Positions 50,801 through 64,000 are shown, counted from the stretch's first letter. The stretch is 64,000 nucleotides of DNA from Fratercula arctica (GCA_947846985.1 CANTUZ010000011.1:31057589-31121588), one strand, 5' to 3'. The notes: a model not told the origin generated them from the sequence alone. Made by a program: numbers and translations.

Positions 50801-52150
50801 ACCATGTATATTTTTAATAACCACCTATCGTTAGCGTTACGGCTTGCTTTGTCAACCTTTCAAGGTCACTGAGGAGCTAGTTTGTGAGGATCCAATTGAA
50901 GTTGCAGGTGTCAACGTACATGAAATGGTGGTATCTGCATAAAGAGACACAAAGCATTTCCATACGGGAATATTTTTAATGTTAATTCCTTATTTAAAGT
51001 CCTTTCTGCAGACCCGTCTTATTTTCATATCGGGTAAGCTGTATTTCACAGAAAGTTCAATCCACTTCCTAGAAAATTGGCAACGAAGCAGCTTCCACTT
51101 CTCTCTCCAGACACTACAGCTGTGATACCATGACTGACCATCTTCCCTCTACTCCGTTTCCCCAGGAATTTCATTTCCCCAGGAAATTCTTCCTTGCAGC
51201 CTGCAGTGAATGCCACTGTGTAAAAGTGAGCAGCGAGCTGTGAATTGGTATTTAATCCCTTGTTTCTGGGAGTGGGATGCAAGATTGGCTGGATTTCCAG
51301 AACGGATGCTGGCTCAATTAGTTTTTCCATGTCCTGTAGCAATCTCATTGGCATACGTTACCCTCTACACAGACATGATGAGTGCGTGTGTGTGCGCGCG
51401 TGCAAAACCTGTACGTGTTTCAGCTTCTCTTTTCTAACCTAGATGAGGATAATGGAGCATGGCGTGGAAAACGGGGCACTGGCTTCGCTGGGATTTGAGG
51501 AAAGGAAAAACTCCCCTCATCCCCCTGCCTGCCTCCAGCAGTCTCCTCAAGAAAGGGAAGCATCAGCCATCCTTGCTCTGAAAGACAATTTTCTTTCAAA
51601 AAGACGTACAATTGCTACATATGGCATTCATAAGAACAAGCCACGTTTAGCAATTTGTAGCATTAAACATTGAAAGGAATTTTCTCTGATGGAGTTTGAC
51701 AACTTTGTCCAAAAAAAAAAAAAAAGAAAAAACAAAAACTAAATTTCTTTAAGCTGCAAATAGTCTTTAACGGAAGCAGATTTAAATACAAACTAAAGCT
51801 CCCTCACACTGTGCTGTAAATCACAAGGGAAACATAATTCATTTGCAGCAGTTTTCAACAAGAAAACTTGGCAGTCTTTCAGCAAGTTTCATAATTGCTC
51901 TATTTTAAACTTCAGCTTGAAAATGCTCAAGATAGCTTTTAGTTTTATTGAAAGGTTAATTTCACACCTACAGAAAAATATCAGCTTTCCATTAGATCTA
52001 ACGGAGTGTTAAATGCAAAAATTACAGCCCCTTCATATAAATGTGCAAAGTTTGTTGCGATTTTAACCCAACCCGCTTTCCCATTCTTTCCCGGCGGAGC
52101 TGAGGCACAATCGGTGGGCACAGCACCCGCCTGACACCGACTGTGCGTAT

Positions 52151-52190
52151 TCGTGTATTATTCCTGGTACTTGTGTATTATTCCTGGGCG
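52151..52190 (+). repeat. 20-bp tandem duplication
   Basis: Two adjacent 20-base units sharing GTGTATTATTCCTGG, differing at a few positions. Local duplication in otherwise unique sequence. Confidence 0.85.
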
Positions 52191-55100
52191 AGAGCTGCAA
52201 GACACCAGCAGCCGCGGTGGACCTTGGCAGCCCACGCTTGACAAACACCCCAGCACGGAGGACAAATGGGGACATATCCCTGGGACAAGCCTTGAACAAA
52301 AATACTAATTCTTCACAGCTTTATGCCAGGGTGTCTCAAAAAAATAGAAAAAAAAAAAAAAAAAATCACCATTGCATCTCCGGGCTCACCTTATTGTTAT
52401 AAGAGTGCAAACAAGGGGCAGGCAAACAAGAATTTTGCCCATCTCCCCATCCCATAAGGTGACTTTTCTTCTGGGGCGAGATGTGCCATGGGGGGCCAGC
52501 CTGCTCCTGCGTCCCCTCTCTTGTCACCAGGCAAGCACAGCTCCTCTCCTGCTTGGGGGGGGGTCAAATTAGGGCGCAGAATTAGGGAAAAAAAGCCAAT
52601 AAAATATTTCTAGTGACTTGTGCACTTAACGCACCTCGGTGGGACAGGACGTTGCACTGAGTCCATTTCGTCGGGGGAAAGTCCCCTTGGAGCCACTCCT
52701 GAACAGCCAGAGGAGCACCAGGAGGACACGTCTAAGCACCTAGGGCTAATTATCTGCTGTAATTATTTTGTGACACAGCCTGAACTTCAGCCTCCCTTGC
52801 CCTAGACCAGGGTTTGAGAAAGTCCCTGCAAACACGACGCTTTCACCGTCTGCATTTTGCAATCTCCGCTTACCCAAAACCAGCGCTTCCCCCCCGGCCC
52901 AGGCTTCTCAGCTCAGCGCTTCCCGGGGATTAAACACAGACAGCGCTTGTGGCACTAGTTACAGTTACCTCTGACGGATACAGACACTCCATGGCTCCCA
53001 AAACCATCAGTTCTCCAAGCAACAAGCGGGTGTGTGAGCGCACGCTGCCGGAGGGGGCGGAGGAGAGGTGGAGAGACAGGAGCCAGTTCCTGCAGCCATA
53101 TGCACAAGGCATGCCATCAGGAAAAAACATAGCTTTTCCCTTCAAGAAAACTATGATTCAGTCACTACTTTAGGGGGGAAAAGGAAAAAAAAAAAGTCAC
53201 ACTGAATTTCATTTAGGCATTTTAAATTCAATCTCACCAGAAACTATTTGTTGAGGGAAGAGGGAAAGGGAGGGGGTTAATTAATCCCAATGAATCCTGG
53301 CACCGTGGCTCTGTGCAAGGCGTATCTATGATGGCGTGGTGCTCCCTTGAGTGCAAAGTGTGACCCTGCCATTGTCAGGGGCTCCTGCCTGAGGACGGTG
53401 CTGCTCGGGGCAGCGGGATCCTCCCCGGCGCTCAGGGGACGAGCGGAGCCGCCATCTCCCCCCATCCCACCCAGCCAGGTGCGATGCACGGCCGCCGGCA
53501 TGCTGGTGGGATTACAGCACACGCCTGGGTGGGCTGCTGTGTCCCAGGTTCCCCGGGGAACAATTTAATCACTCCTTGCAGACAAAGGACTCACGCAACA
53601 CAACAAACAGGTTTATCGATTGCGAGTTGCATCCCCTGTTGCAGACAGCACAGCCCAGATGTGAGCCTCAAAGCGCCTTCGCCTCCAAAGTACACAGCTT
53701 CCACCTCACTGAGGAAGAGCTCTGGGGTTTGTGGCAGTGTTGGTAAGCAGTGGCAATTTGTGTTGCAAACTTTAGAACCACAGCCCCCCAAAAATCACCG
53801 GGGGCATCTCATTCTCTGGAGCGCTGGCCTCAAAAGCCAGTCGAACACTCCTCCCTGCAATAGCAAAGCAGACCTTGTGCATGGCAGAGGCAGCCAGGCC
53901 TGCAAATAGGTTGGGTCTGGACCCCTCAGCGGGCAGAGAGATTTGGAAAACAGCTTAGAGAAGCAGCCTTCAACCAGGTGTCCGGGCATGGAGATGCCAG
54001 GGCTGAAGCAGGGCTTCCTAAGCTGTTCTCCGGGTGAGGTGCACCTGAGAAGTGATAAGAGACTGCCAGAGAAGATACCAGTAAAATAACTGGGTTTTCT
54101 TTAGCTGCTTGCTTTCTTTTTAAAACAGGTTTCTAGTTTCTCCCCACAATGATGAAAATAAATAACTTGGCTTTCTCTGATTCTCTTGTCTAGAAACAGC
54201 AGGGAAAATGCAGCTTATGAAAGAAGCTGCTGCCTTTTTAGAAATAAGCTTCCTTTTAACATTTGCAAGTGATCAGCGTTGCAAGGATCCTGGCAGCGGG
54301 TGAGCCATCCTGCAGGAGATGGATGGGCAATTACTGAACAAAGGCTTGTGCAATTTGGCTGAGTTAGTGGAAAGTTTGGAAAAAAAAAAAAAAAAAAAAA
54401 TTCAGTCACCAGTGAGAGCACTTCCAGGCATCCCTCTGAGTGTCCCAGGTAAGCACCATCCCTCATCCAAAAGGCAGATAACCTTTATGCTGCTCTCTGG
54501 CATTCCGTCTCTGGCCTTTAGAATCGCTGCTCTTCCGATCCTCCCCATGTAAATCATCACACTTCCCCTTTTTATGATATTCTAATTAAGAAAACTGTGA
54601 TAACAGTAACTAATTATGTCCATAACACATTTTGAAGCGCTCTCTCCGCCTGTCAACACTCAGAATGGGAGTCTAAACTTTGGCAAGGGTCCCAGAGCCA
54701 AAAAAGGGTCTGGAGCAAGATGCCACTAACCTCCTGTCATTAATCTTAGATAAAGAAGTTCTTATGAACAACCAGCGATTTGTTTGCCATCAGTCTCCTT
54801 GTTCAGCTTTTCTGATAGAGCTCAGTTACACTGTTCTAATCACTCGCTCTCAATCATACAGTCACTGTCATTTTACTCTCCCATTTTCCTGAATAAGTGA
54901 TACCTGTTTGGAAGGGTTGGGTATTGGGATGGACTACAAGCAGTATTTTATCTTTTAGGAGCCTCTGAATTACACCAGTCCTTTAAAAAAAAAAAACTAC
55001 TAACAGATGAGTGTGATGATTGAAAAGCTTCCCCAAATACACACAAAACCATCGAGTTTTGTCACCTTGATGTTTCAGCTGCAACATCTTTCTCCCAGCT

Positions 55101-55768
55101 CACGGAGCTGCTCAGCCCAGCGTGCGTGCACCAGAGAAAGCACAGGCTGGGGAGCCCTTGTTGTGCTCAGAAGGGAGAGCTTCCCAGAGCTCCAGAAGTC
55201 AAGACATAAGGATCTCCAAAGTTGGGGGAATACAACTGCATTTTAGCATCACCAGACGGCAAAGCTCTGCAGCCCATTTAATAGGTTGAGGAAACAAACA
55301 CACACCACATCTAAATTTCAGAAGTTCCAGCAATTAGCAGAGACTCTCACATCTGCTTTGCTGGGACATCACCAGAGAGGTGGTGGCCAACAATTCTGGT
55401 GGGAGGCACCTCCAGCTATTGTCATTGCCAACGCGCCTCCTCCATCTCCCATTCCTCCATCTCTTCCACCACCACCAGCACACCCAGCCTGGAGCTGCAG
55501 CTCCAGCCTCCCCCTGCCCCAGTCCTAACTGGGACATCTGCCTGCTGCTTCCCACCCCCTCGCCTCCCCCACCATAAAGCCCTGCAGCCAGCTGGCGCCC
55601 TGCAGGCATCTCTGATTGCCTCCATAGGGGATTTTTGTGTTTAAAATGATGGAGAACAGACTCCTGATTTTGTCAATCAGTGGCACATAGTGGGGAGGCT
55701 CGAGTCTCCCTGTGGCATCTTTGGCCAAAGTGTTTATACTGTTTTTTTTCCCCCCTGGTTTAATTCCC

Positions 55769-55797
<29 letters not shown>
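55769..55797 (+). repeat. A29 mononucleotide run
   Basis: The longest homopolymer in the window. It is preceded by a C/T-rich stretch and followed by unique sequence. Confidence 0.9.
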
Positions 55798-55801
<4 letters not shown>

Positions 55802-57452
55802 CTAACACACTGGATTTCATATTGCAAAAAGAGATGTAAACCATTTGAATGCCCAGGCTCTACCTGTAACATCGAAGGAAACCCATCATCTTGACGAATA
55901 ACGAGTGAAATCTGCAGGTATCTGGCTGTCTGGATGGCAGGGAGCACTTCTCTGCAGGGAGTTTTAATATTTTAGCCCTGTCAGGCCAGTGAGTTACAGC
56001 TTTCTGCAGTGAGTAAATTGATTATGTAGATTCATGTGGTCTACAGAATATGTGCTATGCACAAAAGGTGGCATAAATATATGTTACAGTGCCAACAGCT
56101 TGTTTTATTTCAATGCCTGACAGGTTACAACTGACATTGAAGAGAATAGTGATGAGCAGCCACTTTGCAAGCCCTCTCTGTAAAAGGCAATTGTACCTGA
56201 CAGCGGTACTGGTGGGACAAACCTCTGCAGTTTTCTGCTAAACTGTTATGATGGGGACCTGAGCAGCTCTGCAATGCGGATTTGGATAGTGTCTGGTAAT
56301 GTGCTTTGTACTCTTCTGCGCTCGCTGCAATTAGGGATGAGTTATTGGTCATTTCTTTTGGATGAACCTGGGCCATGTCTGTGTAACACGGTGGAGTCCT
56401 ACTTGCCATTTAGAGAGCAAAATGTATTAAAAGGACTAAGTAATGAGCCTACTAACAGTGCTAATTTCACTCATATTATCAGGGTTAAACAACACACAGC
56501 TATTGCCAAGCTCATGGGTGCACTCCATCGTCTGAGAGGCAGTGAGCGTGAATCGGATCACAGCAAAAAGCAGCGGTGGGGGCCACCAGGGCAGCCCAGC
56601 CAGGTGATGCTGGCGCTCCCCACGCCTTTCACAGCATGCTTTCGGAAGAAATGAAACCCTATCCTCCTGTGACACACGAGGACACACCACGAGGAGCTGC
56701 AGACACAGCCCCCAGAGAGCCTGGTTGGATTTCAAGGGTGTTGTAGCCAAGCTGCCAGCACCGTGCGTGGACTGGGCTAATCCAGGCATCTCAACCAGCC
56801 TGTTACGCTAAGTGCTATTCTGTGCCACACGCTGCAATCCGTGCCCATGGGCTGTAGAGTTTGCCTGTAAAGTGGAGACAGCACTGGAATGCAGACTGAC
56901 CAACACAATATTAGCCAGCGCAAAAATGAGTAGTTATTTCCTTTTGATGTTATTTTGCACAGATGATCAGCTGTCACAGCAGCTTTTTTAGTTCCTTTAT
57001 GCCATTGCAAAGTGAAAATAAAACATTGCCATGCTATAATAGCAGCCCCTGGCTCCCACTGCAGCTGCAAACAAGCAGGTTACACCTCTACAACAGTTTA
57101 CAACAGCAGTGGCTGGAATTCCCCAGCAAAGATGGCAAGTTCAAAGGTTAAACCATGACGGGGCTGCCAGAGGAGAGTTTGGCACCGCCAGCAGGCTGCA
57201 AAGGTTGATCTGTTCCTGCACAACACACCTGGAGGGGTGTCCCCTTCTGATCCCAGGCAACAAGGACAGGAATGACCAGGTGGTGCCTCCCCTAGAGCAA
57301 CTTTGCACTAAAATTCAGGTACCTCCTACAATAATGTCGGTGGGGGGTGGAATGGAAAGAGAGAAGGAAAAATTAAAAGAAACTTAAGTTTCAGTTGAAA
57401 TATATTTAGTGATTACAGCAAGCTAAAGAAAAAAAAAATTGTTTTCCCCAGT

Positions 57453-57474
57453 AAAAAAAAAAAAAAAAAAAAAA
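57453..57474 (+). repeat. A22 mononucleotide run
   Basis: Uninterrupted run preceded by a shorter A run at 57427-57438. There is no recognisable retroelement body. Confidence 0.9.
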
Positions 57475-60400
57475 GATGTCAGAACATTTTCATTTCACAG
57501 CCATAAAGTATCACCTTACTTCTAGTGCTTTCTACTTTTTACTGAGGAGCTGGAATTTTGCAGAATGAAACAACTCTGGGAAGTATCACTTAGAGGAAAA
57601 GCAAAAGTTTTTGCTGAGAAGCCATTTCTGGGAGTTTTAACCATACAATGGGATGCAACACAGCATCTGCTCCTTTGGCAAGCTATTGCCTCACATTCGT
57701 TTTGGGACATCAACAGCTTTATTCATTATTAAAGATTATTCACAAGCCAAGGAAAGATTGGCATTTCTGAGAGATGCTCAGAAAATTTCCGTGAGCTTTA
57801 GCACATGCCTCCTTACTCAAAGTTTACACCAGAAATATGGCATCCACCATCCTCTTGTCCTTAAAAATATTTCTCTCATTCATCAGCGCATGGTTTAGAT
57901 CAAAACCAGAAGGCAGAAACAATTCCAGCCTGATGGATACACATCCAGAAGAGACAAGTTGTTGATCACTTAGATAAAAAAAAACCAAACAACCACCACC
58001 AAACAAACCTGGAAGTGCTTCGTAAATGAACTGCTTATTGAGAAGGAGATCTAATTTGCGGCTCATCACCTGACTGTGTCAGCTCCACATCGATTGCTGC
58101 TCCCAGCTTACTGATGGATGGCATTTCTCCTTGACACCACCGTGCTGCTGCAACGATCCCACTCCTTGCCAGGGGCCAAGGCACGCACACGCTGGAGGCT
58201 CAGCCCCCAGATTTGTCCACGTGTGGGTTAAGATAACAGACAGAAAGATTACCAAATCATAGACAAAACCAGACTGGCTCTGGTCTGTGATGAACTGTAC
58301 ATGAAATATGGGTGTTTCTTAACACGCACGCCCTTGAACTCTTCCATTGTACCCGAAGGAAAGCTCAGCTCCTCTGTACATGAGCCCCTGGCTGCCCACA
58401 GGGTTTTACCCACAGCAAAGCTGGGCAGGCACAGAGAGGTTTTGCCCAACCACCATCCCCATGCCTGGCAGAACTGGGGAGACAGCACCACTCTGTACAG
58501 GGAAACCTGGCCAAAAAAATCCCAGCAGAGTGGAAGATGTAACTCTTCCCAAGATGATAAGCAGCTGAACTCCATAAAAGCCAGAACTGATTCAGAAAAG
58601 GCAATGAGACACCCTCCACGAGCAAAGCACAGTACTGACCCCTTCCCCACAGGGTCCCAGAAGGTCCCATCTGCCATAACCCCAGCCCAAGAATCCCTTT
58701 TAAGCCACAATTTCATGGATCTTTTAAAGCCATATATTTGAATATTTTCATGCACATAAAGATCTGCTTCGCTATCCTTTTAGGATAATCCAGTTAACTG
58801 AAAACCTCCACCTATAAAAAAAAAAAAAAAGAAATCTATCTTCTGGCTGCAGCAAGCATCAAGACACGAACAGAATTCAAGGCAGCACAAGGGTATGTCT
58901 GCACAGCTTCAAGCTTGAGCCAAAAGCCTGTGTTTGTAACTCTGAATGCTTGTGCACACACATCTAGCTCTGATTTACCCATGGAAACAGCTTATTTGAG
59001 AGCGAATGCAGTGCTTGTGGCCTGCTCGCCAGACCCATTCCCATGGCTGCTACATCCCCACCTTCTATCGAGTGGCCGCAGCTCCCAGCTCAGCAAGTGG
59101 AGCCAACTTGCATCGGCTCTGCTTTAATGTGCTCATCTGCTGTGCTCATCAAGAGCAGCAGCTCAGCAGCTGTTTTACAGCTGATTGAGATGTCTCTGCC
59201 TCTGGCAGGGGGAAAAAGAAACCCTACAAAGCCAACATTTTTGTGAGTTACAGCCCAAGCACACGCTTATGTCAGGTTCTAATTTAATTCACTTCACCCA
59301 CTAGGTAGGAAAGGGCTTCTGTGTGCTTCTGCCCCAGCACACATACAGCCATATTAACTGTCTCCCTCTACTTCCAAGGATGCTCCATTTGCATCCCTGA
59401 TGCCCAGGATGTACCTTTTGCCAGGTGACACCATTTATCAAGCATAGCACAGCGCCTCTTTCATTAGGTCAGGCACAGGACCTAGTATTTATAGGCTTCT
59501 TTGGGTACCTTAAATATCTTTCTGTTACTATATACAGAACCAAAGTCATTTCCAATTTGGAACAGAGCCAGTTGTAGCATGGCTCCTTCATCAGACAGGC
59601 TCAAAATGTGTGTTCAACCCGGCAGACAGCACTGCCAAAAGCTGAGACCCAGCGGCAGTGCAGGAAAGATGTATTGTACATGTCGTTAAGTCTCTGGTGG
59701 TTCTCGTGGTGTTGACGACCACCTACTGACTCTGCTTTACCAATTATCTACATAAAGGTGCATTTATACAGGGAGGGCTCCTTCAGGCAGCAGTGCTGGG
59801 ATATTTGCACGCACGCTTTATTTGGGCAGTTACTCCAGTATTGCAACACAGACAGAAGCCGCAAGACACACCGGGGTGCCAGGTGTCTGAGGCACCCCAA
59901 GTAAAGATGCCCTATTGCAAATCCGGTCCCAAAGCAACCCCACTTTTACCTTGGGGAGCCTGAGACCCTGTACACCAAGACATCCTGTCTAAAGTTACAG
60001 AGTGCTTTCCGCACTTTTCTAGTAGATGTCTTAAAATGAGTTATTTGAATATGTATATTGCAATACTGCAAATATACAATACTGCAAAGCCTAGATTATT
60101 CATGTTTATATTAGGAATCATTTACCCTTCAGAAGAAGTTGTATTACAGAGACAAGGAAAAAAAAAAATCATATATAAGGTGGAGGTAGAATCTGTTGCA
60201 TGCGAGACTCAGATTTCTGCAATGATTTGTCTGGGTAAAGGTTATTTAATTTAGTGAGATATGTTGTACTCAAGTGTTTAAATTAGAAACCTGCTCTGAG
60301 CTGAGGATCTTTGATTAGACAAAGAGGAGAACAGTAATCACTTGAAGCACTGCACACAAGGGGCGAGCAGCCACCCAGAATCCCTAATTTGTAACTTATT

Positions 60401-62786
60401 TATGCACTGCAAAGCCCAAACACCTTAATGGTTTAGAGAGTCTGCTTTATGCCAAATGACTAAATGCTCCTTGTGTGAGCAGACAGCCACTCGCAGTCAG
60501 GTCATTTATCTTTCAAAACAGCAACAGAGCAATCTTGTCCTCTCTGGTTGGAGGTCTCTCTCTAGGCACGGGCATCTCGGGGCGGCTCCATTTCAACGTG
60601 CATCATTTGAGAACATGCTGTGGGCAAGTTCAAGCAGACTACAAAGTTGTGAAGTTGCGTCGCAATACGCAAACCATGATCGTTCTTGGATGCTGTGAAA
60701 GTACCGGCATACCCACACGTCACCGTGCACAGTGACCACAGGAGAGCTCCTCCTAGAAACACAATTAGAGTTTCCTTTACCCCAGCAACAGACCTGAGCT
60801 AATGAGCTTCCTACTCAAATACCTCAGCACCAAGGCAGCATCTCCCCCTCTCCCCCCCAGGCACTTTAACCTGGCCTCTTCCAAGCCCAATAACAGGAGC
60901 ATGGGGTCCCCTGACTTGTCTTCAACTCTAGATCTTTCCCCGAGGTCGAATTGCAGATGTGGGAGCTGGGAGCTTCTTTCCTCAAGCTCCAGCGCTGGTG
61001 AGTCCCAGCTGGGTGCTGCAGGACCAGAGACCCTGCAGGAGGGAAGATGCACTTGTTGGGCAACCAGTGCAGGTAGACCACAGCACGCAACAGGCTCCAG
61101 GATGGGGTTCACCCTCCACACCTTTAAAAGAAACCTGTCACTGCTCAAGGAGTGGTAATGCGCTGATAAAAACCAACTAGACGGAAAAATGTACAGTTGT
61201 AGCAAACTCTGGCCTAACATCAGCTCTGCGATGGAGTCAGAGGTGGTCTGAGGCTTTTTTAGCTACACTTTTAAGAAAATGCACTGCAAAGCCTGTATTG
61301 CCCTGAGCTGCAGACACACAAAAACACCGCCATGATCTTTTCATGAACAAAAGACCCCTGCAGAGAGCCGGGGACCCACGCTGGGACCTCAGGCTGTACC
61401 TGCTGGTGGGAGGCACCTCTGTCCTGTGCCCCTGGGAGCAGATTCCCACCAGCCTGCTCCCGTCTCACAAAGGCAATGGCTCAGTCCTGTCACAGAGGGA
61501 GAAGGGAAATGAAAAGCCACGAGCATCGTCCTCCCCCCATAACAGATACCGGTGTTATCTTTATGGCAGTTTTCAGTGGCATCAGCACACACCATGCTCA
61601 GCAGCGCAGGCGAAAACTGTTGTGTCTGGGATCAGCAGACAGCTCTTTGCTTGCTGTCTTTGCAGCTACATTAGCATGTCTTACATTAATTCATCAAATT
61701 AAGAGCCCTGCAGTAAAGCAGAGAAAACTCATTGGAAGAAAAAGCTCATTAAATATTCCATGCACTTTTTATTTTTGATACTTTGACCAAAAGTGCCCAC
61801 ACCCTGCGGCACAGCAGGGACAGGGCAGAGTCCCTGGGCCAAAGTCTGGGCTGGGGGAGTCAGGAAGGGTCCCCTGGGCATGATGAACACAAAGAGCCAG
61901 GAGCTGGGCTCAGACATCCTGAAGTGTACGTAAGGAGAGGGCTCAGTGCAGAGGTGAAGGGAGACGTGATGATACACTCAGTGTAGGATATTTGTTCCAA
62001 AAGACAGGTGTCAGGACAGTTTTGTGACTGGTCACTTAACACAAGCAGGCACCTACGAGCAGAGCACTGGGAGCTAGGATTTGGCTGGGCCAACACACAT
62101 TTAAGGAGAGCATGTGGCATTGTGCTATACATCTCAGTGTGTGAGTAACTCCAGTTACCCCAGTACAGGCACCATTCACCACCAGTCTCTTTCCTAGAGC
62201 AGCACGGCAGCCCCAGGAAGGTCACTTCCCACAGCATCCCTGCTCACCCTTCCTCACCCCGTACACAGATTTGGGGGGTCCGCTGGCTGGGGGGGTATTG
62301 GCTGCTCCTTGAGTCAGTCCACTCACCATAGGGGAGGATTTAGGGTTGTGCCCCTCCTTGAAACCAGGTTCACACAGAGCATCTCCAAGACGCTCGTTAT
62401 CATAAGTAATATAAACCCCTTGAGGTTTTGGTCTTATATTTCCACACAGGCTCCCAAGTCCCAGCCTTCCTCACATCCCCAAGGAGCCATTTAACTCATG
62501 AATAATTGGGACACCTGATTTTGGAGCACTGTCTCAGAGCCCGCTTGAGCACACATCATGTGGGACGCGGCATTTGTCTCCCACCACGCACACCTGTGAA
62601 AAGGGGTCTCTCGAGAAGAAATGATGGCTTTTCTGTGGTAATTACCTTCAGCAAGATGCAGTCACAACACAGCAGTGTGTTACAGACCAAGCAGCAAATC
62701 TCTGCTATTGCTATGACCCCCTTTGCTCTGCCATCTCCCTATAAACTAATGGGTTATATTAACGTGGAGGAGTTTCTGAACAATCA

Positions 62787-62791
<5 letters not shown>

Positions 62792-62818
<27 letters not shown>
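62792..62818 (+). repeat. A27 mononucleotide run
   Basis: Uninterrupted run of 27 A. The sequence before it is not a recognised SINE. Confidence 0.9.
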
Positions 62819-62820
<2 letters not shown>

Positions 62821-63304
62821 TGGCTCGTGCCAGGAAAAACCCAAACCTTCATGAAATACTTGGTGCCTTTTGGATGTTGATTGGCAGGGAAAGAGAGAAA
62901 AAGAGAGATACTAAGCTACGAGAAGGGCTGACTTTGTACTCTTTACACTCTCACTGCCAATAAATTAGTCTTCAGCTCATAGAAGAGAAAAAAAAAAACA
63001 CCAAAACCTTTTTTGAAGATCTCCAGCCACATATGCTAGCCACAACTGCCTGGGGTGGACAACCCCTCTTCTCGTTAACATCAATACCAGAGACATGAGA
63101 AATGACAAGTGTGACACTGGGCTTTAAAAGAGAGCCCTGGGGTAGGGGTGGGGGTATGGAGACCTGTTAGCTTCAGTGTCTGGAAAATGGGGGAAAAGCT
63201 TTGTCAAGAGCAGCATCAGCAGCAGGGAGGGACCAGGACAGCACATCACACCAGCACAAAGGAGCAGTGACCAGCAGTGATTGCCTACTCCAATTAGCAG
63301 CATT

Positions 63305-63560
63305 TTAATTCCAAAGGGCTTCTGACAAAGCCCCTCTCCAAGACACTTAAAGCTGTTAAGATGTCACAGGATGAGAGGAAGGATCCTTTAATGCATTAAT
63401 AACTAGAGGGATAAAACACGCAAAACCCACAAGAGTAGTAATAAGCCCCAGTTTTTCCACAGAGCAGGGAGGTACCCAGGGATCTGTACTACTCACTGTA
63501 GTCATAAATGGCCTGGAAAGTCATTTGGAAACAAGAGAAAGTTTGTAGGTGAGGTAAGTC
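63305..63560 (+). mobile_element. Ancient CR1-like reverse transcriptase fragment
   Basis: Sense-oriented remnant with blocks in the same order as old CR1: CCAAAGGGCTTCTGACAAAG, CTCCAAGACACTTAAAGCTG, GATCTGTACTACTCACTG, CATAAATGGCCTGGAAAG and a weak match to the AAGTTTGCAGATGA block. Frameshifts are present. Family placement is from memory. Confidence 0.55.
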
Positions 63561-63639
63561 AGGGTAGCGAAAACTGGAGAAGATTTTATTTTATATTTCA
63601 TGTATAGCTTAGATATTAATACCTATATATTATAGCTTG

Positions 63640-63720
63640 TGTATACATACGCCAAGTTATATGATATATTTTTTAACATATATTTCATATATATATATGA
63701 CCAAAAATATATATAAGCTA
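63640..63720. repeat. AT-rich low-complexity block
   Basis: Short TATA-type alternations (ATATATATAT, AAATATATATA) with interruptions. It lies just after the ancient CR1 remnant. Confidence 0.8.
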
Positions 63721-64000
63721 ATGGCCATGCACTTTCCTACAGTCTTTCCCTGGATACCTGCTACCAGCCACTCTTGCAGGGCAGACGTGAAGGGAGGCAG
63801 TCAGCAATACCAAATGCAACACAGCAGCGTGCAGGGCTCCGTGGAGCAATGACAGCAGAAGCACCTCCGCAGCAAGTTAAACGCGTTCCTTCAGAGCGAA
63901 CCAAGTGCCAAACCCTGAGCCTGGGCTCCACTACGGTCCCAGCAGCCAAACGCTCCTATTCTCCCCAGGGAAGCACAAGCATCCCGGCCGCATCAGCCGC

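Larger units (their letters stand above)
41986..63304. other. Long intergenic region rich in A/T runs
   Basis: About 21 kb without a recognisable gene or clear transposable element. It holds the long homopolymers listed separately plus A15 at 51711, A18 at 52348, A21 at 54380 and A15 at 58816, a TG/CG alternating patch at 51383-51402, and AT-rich blocks with homeodomain- and POU-type motifs (for example near 42485-42680, 47655-47700 and 49620-50020) that may be conserved regulatory DNA. Confidence 0.45.

Noticed and set aside
58249..58755. 168-codon minus-strand frame and 146-codon + strand frame over the same bases
   Set aside because: Mutually overlapping, with no recognised domain or codon signal and no splice or promoter context. 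Likely chance.

Overview
This window is nuclear DNA from a bird. Two things show it: many 5'-truncated CR1 LINE copies, two of them ending in the avian ATTCTRTG-type 3' repeat, and one fully readable single-copy gene whose protein is a near match to vertebrate THOC7. There are no prokaryotic features, no CRISPR array and no intact mobile element.

The one secure gene is THOC7 (THO complex subunit 7) on the + strand. It has eight coding exons between 23,477 and 32,044, joining to a 204-residue protein plus stop, with canonical GT-AG splice sites, matching phases and an AATAAA at 32,333. It starts inside a GC-rich CpG-island promoter at about 22.7-23.9 kb. That island also holds a very good minus-strand splice donor at 23,240. 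This fits the known vertebrate head-to-head arrangement of THOC7 and ATXN7, so the left 22 kb probably lies in or beside the first intron of ATXN7. No conserved ATXN7 coding exon was recognised.

Left arm (1-22.6 kb): AT-rich DNA with diverged CR1 copies at about 2.64-3.45, 13.2-13.47 and 19.7-20.1 kb, a MIR-like SINE at about 9.84-9.96 kb, a TA/CA microsatellite at 15.47 kb and a tRNA-like patch at 7.8 kb. On the minus strand there is a series of open, splice-flanked blocks with compatible phases (8.4-15.25 kb). They may be pseudo-exons or an unrecognised gene; this is reported as a hypothesis with low confidence.

Right arm (32.4-64 kb): no gene is recognised. It holds CR1 copies at 34.2-34.7, 36.6-37.35 (with a second CR1 inserted in opposite orientation), 41.7-42.0 and 63.3-63.56 kb, a notable set of long A/T mononucleotide runs, several AT/CA repeats, and AT-rich non-coding blocks that look like possible conserved elements. 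SNTN, C3orf49 and SYNPR, expected on this side from mammalian synteny, were looked for and not seen.

No convincing new biological system was found. The items most worth checking are the minus-strand exon chain, the shared promoter with its ZNF143/THAP11-like site and G-rich cluster, and the nested CR1.
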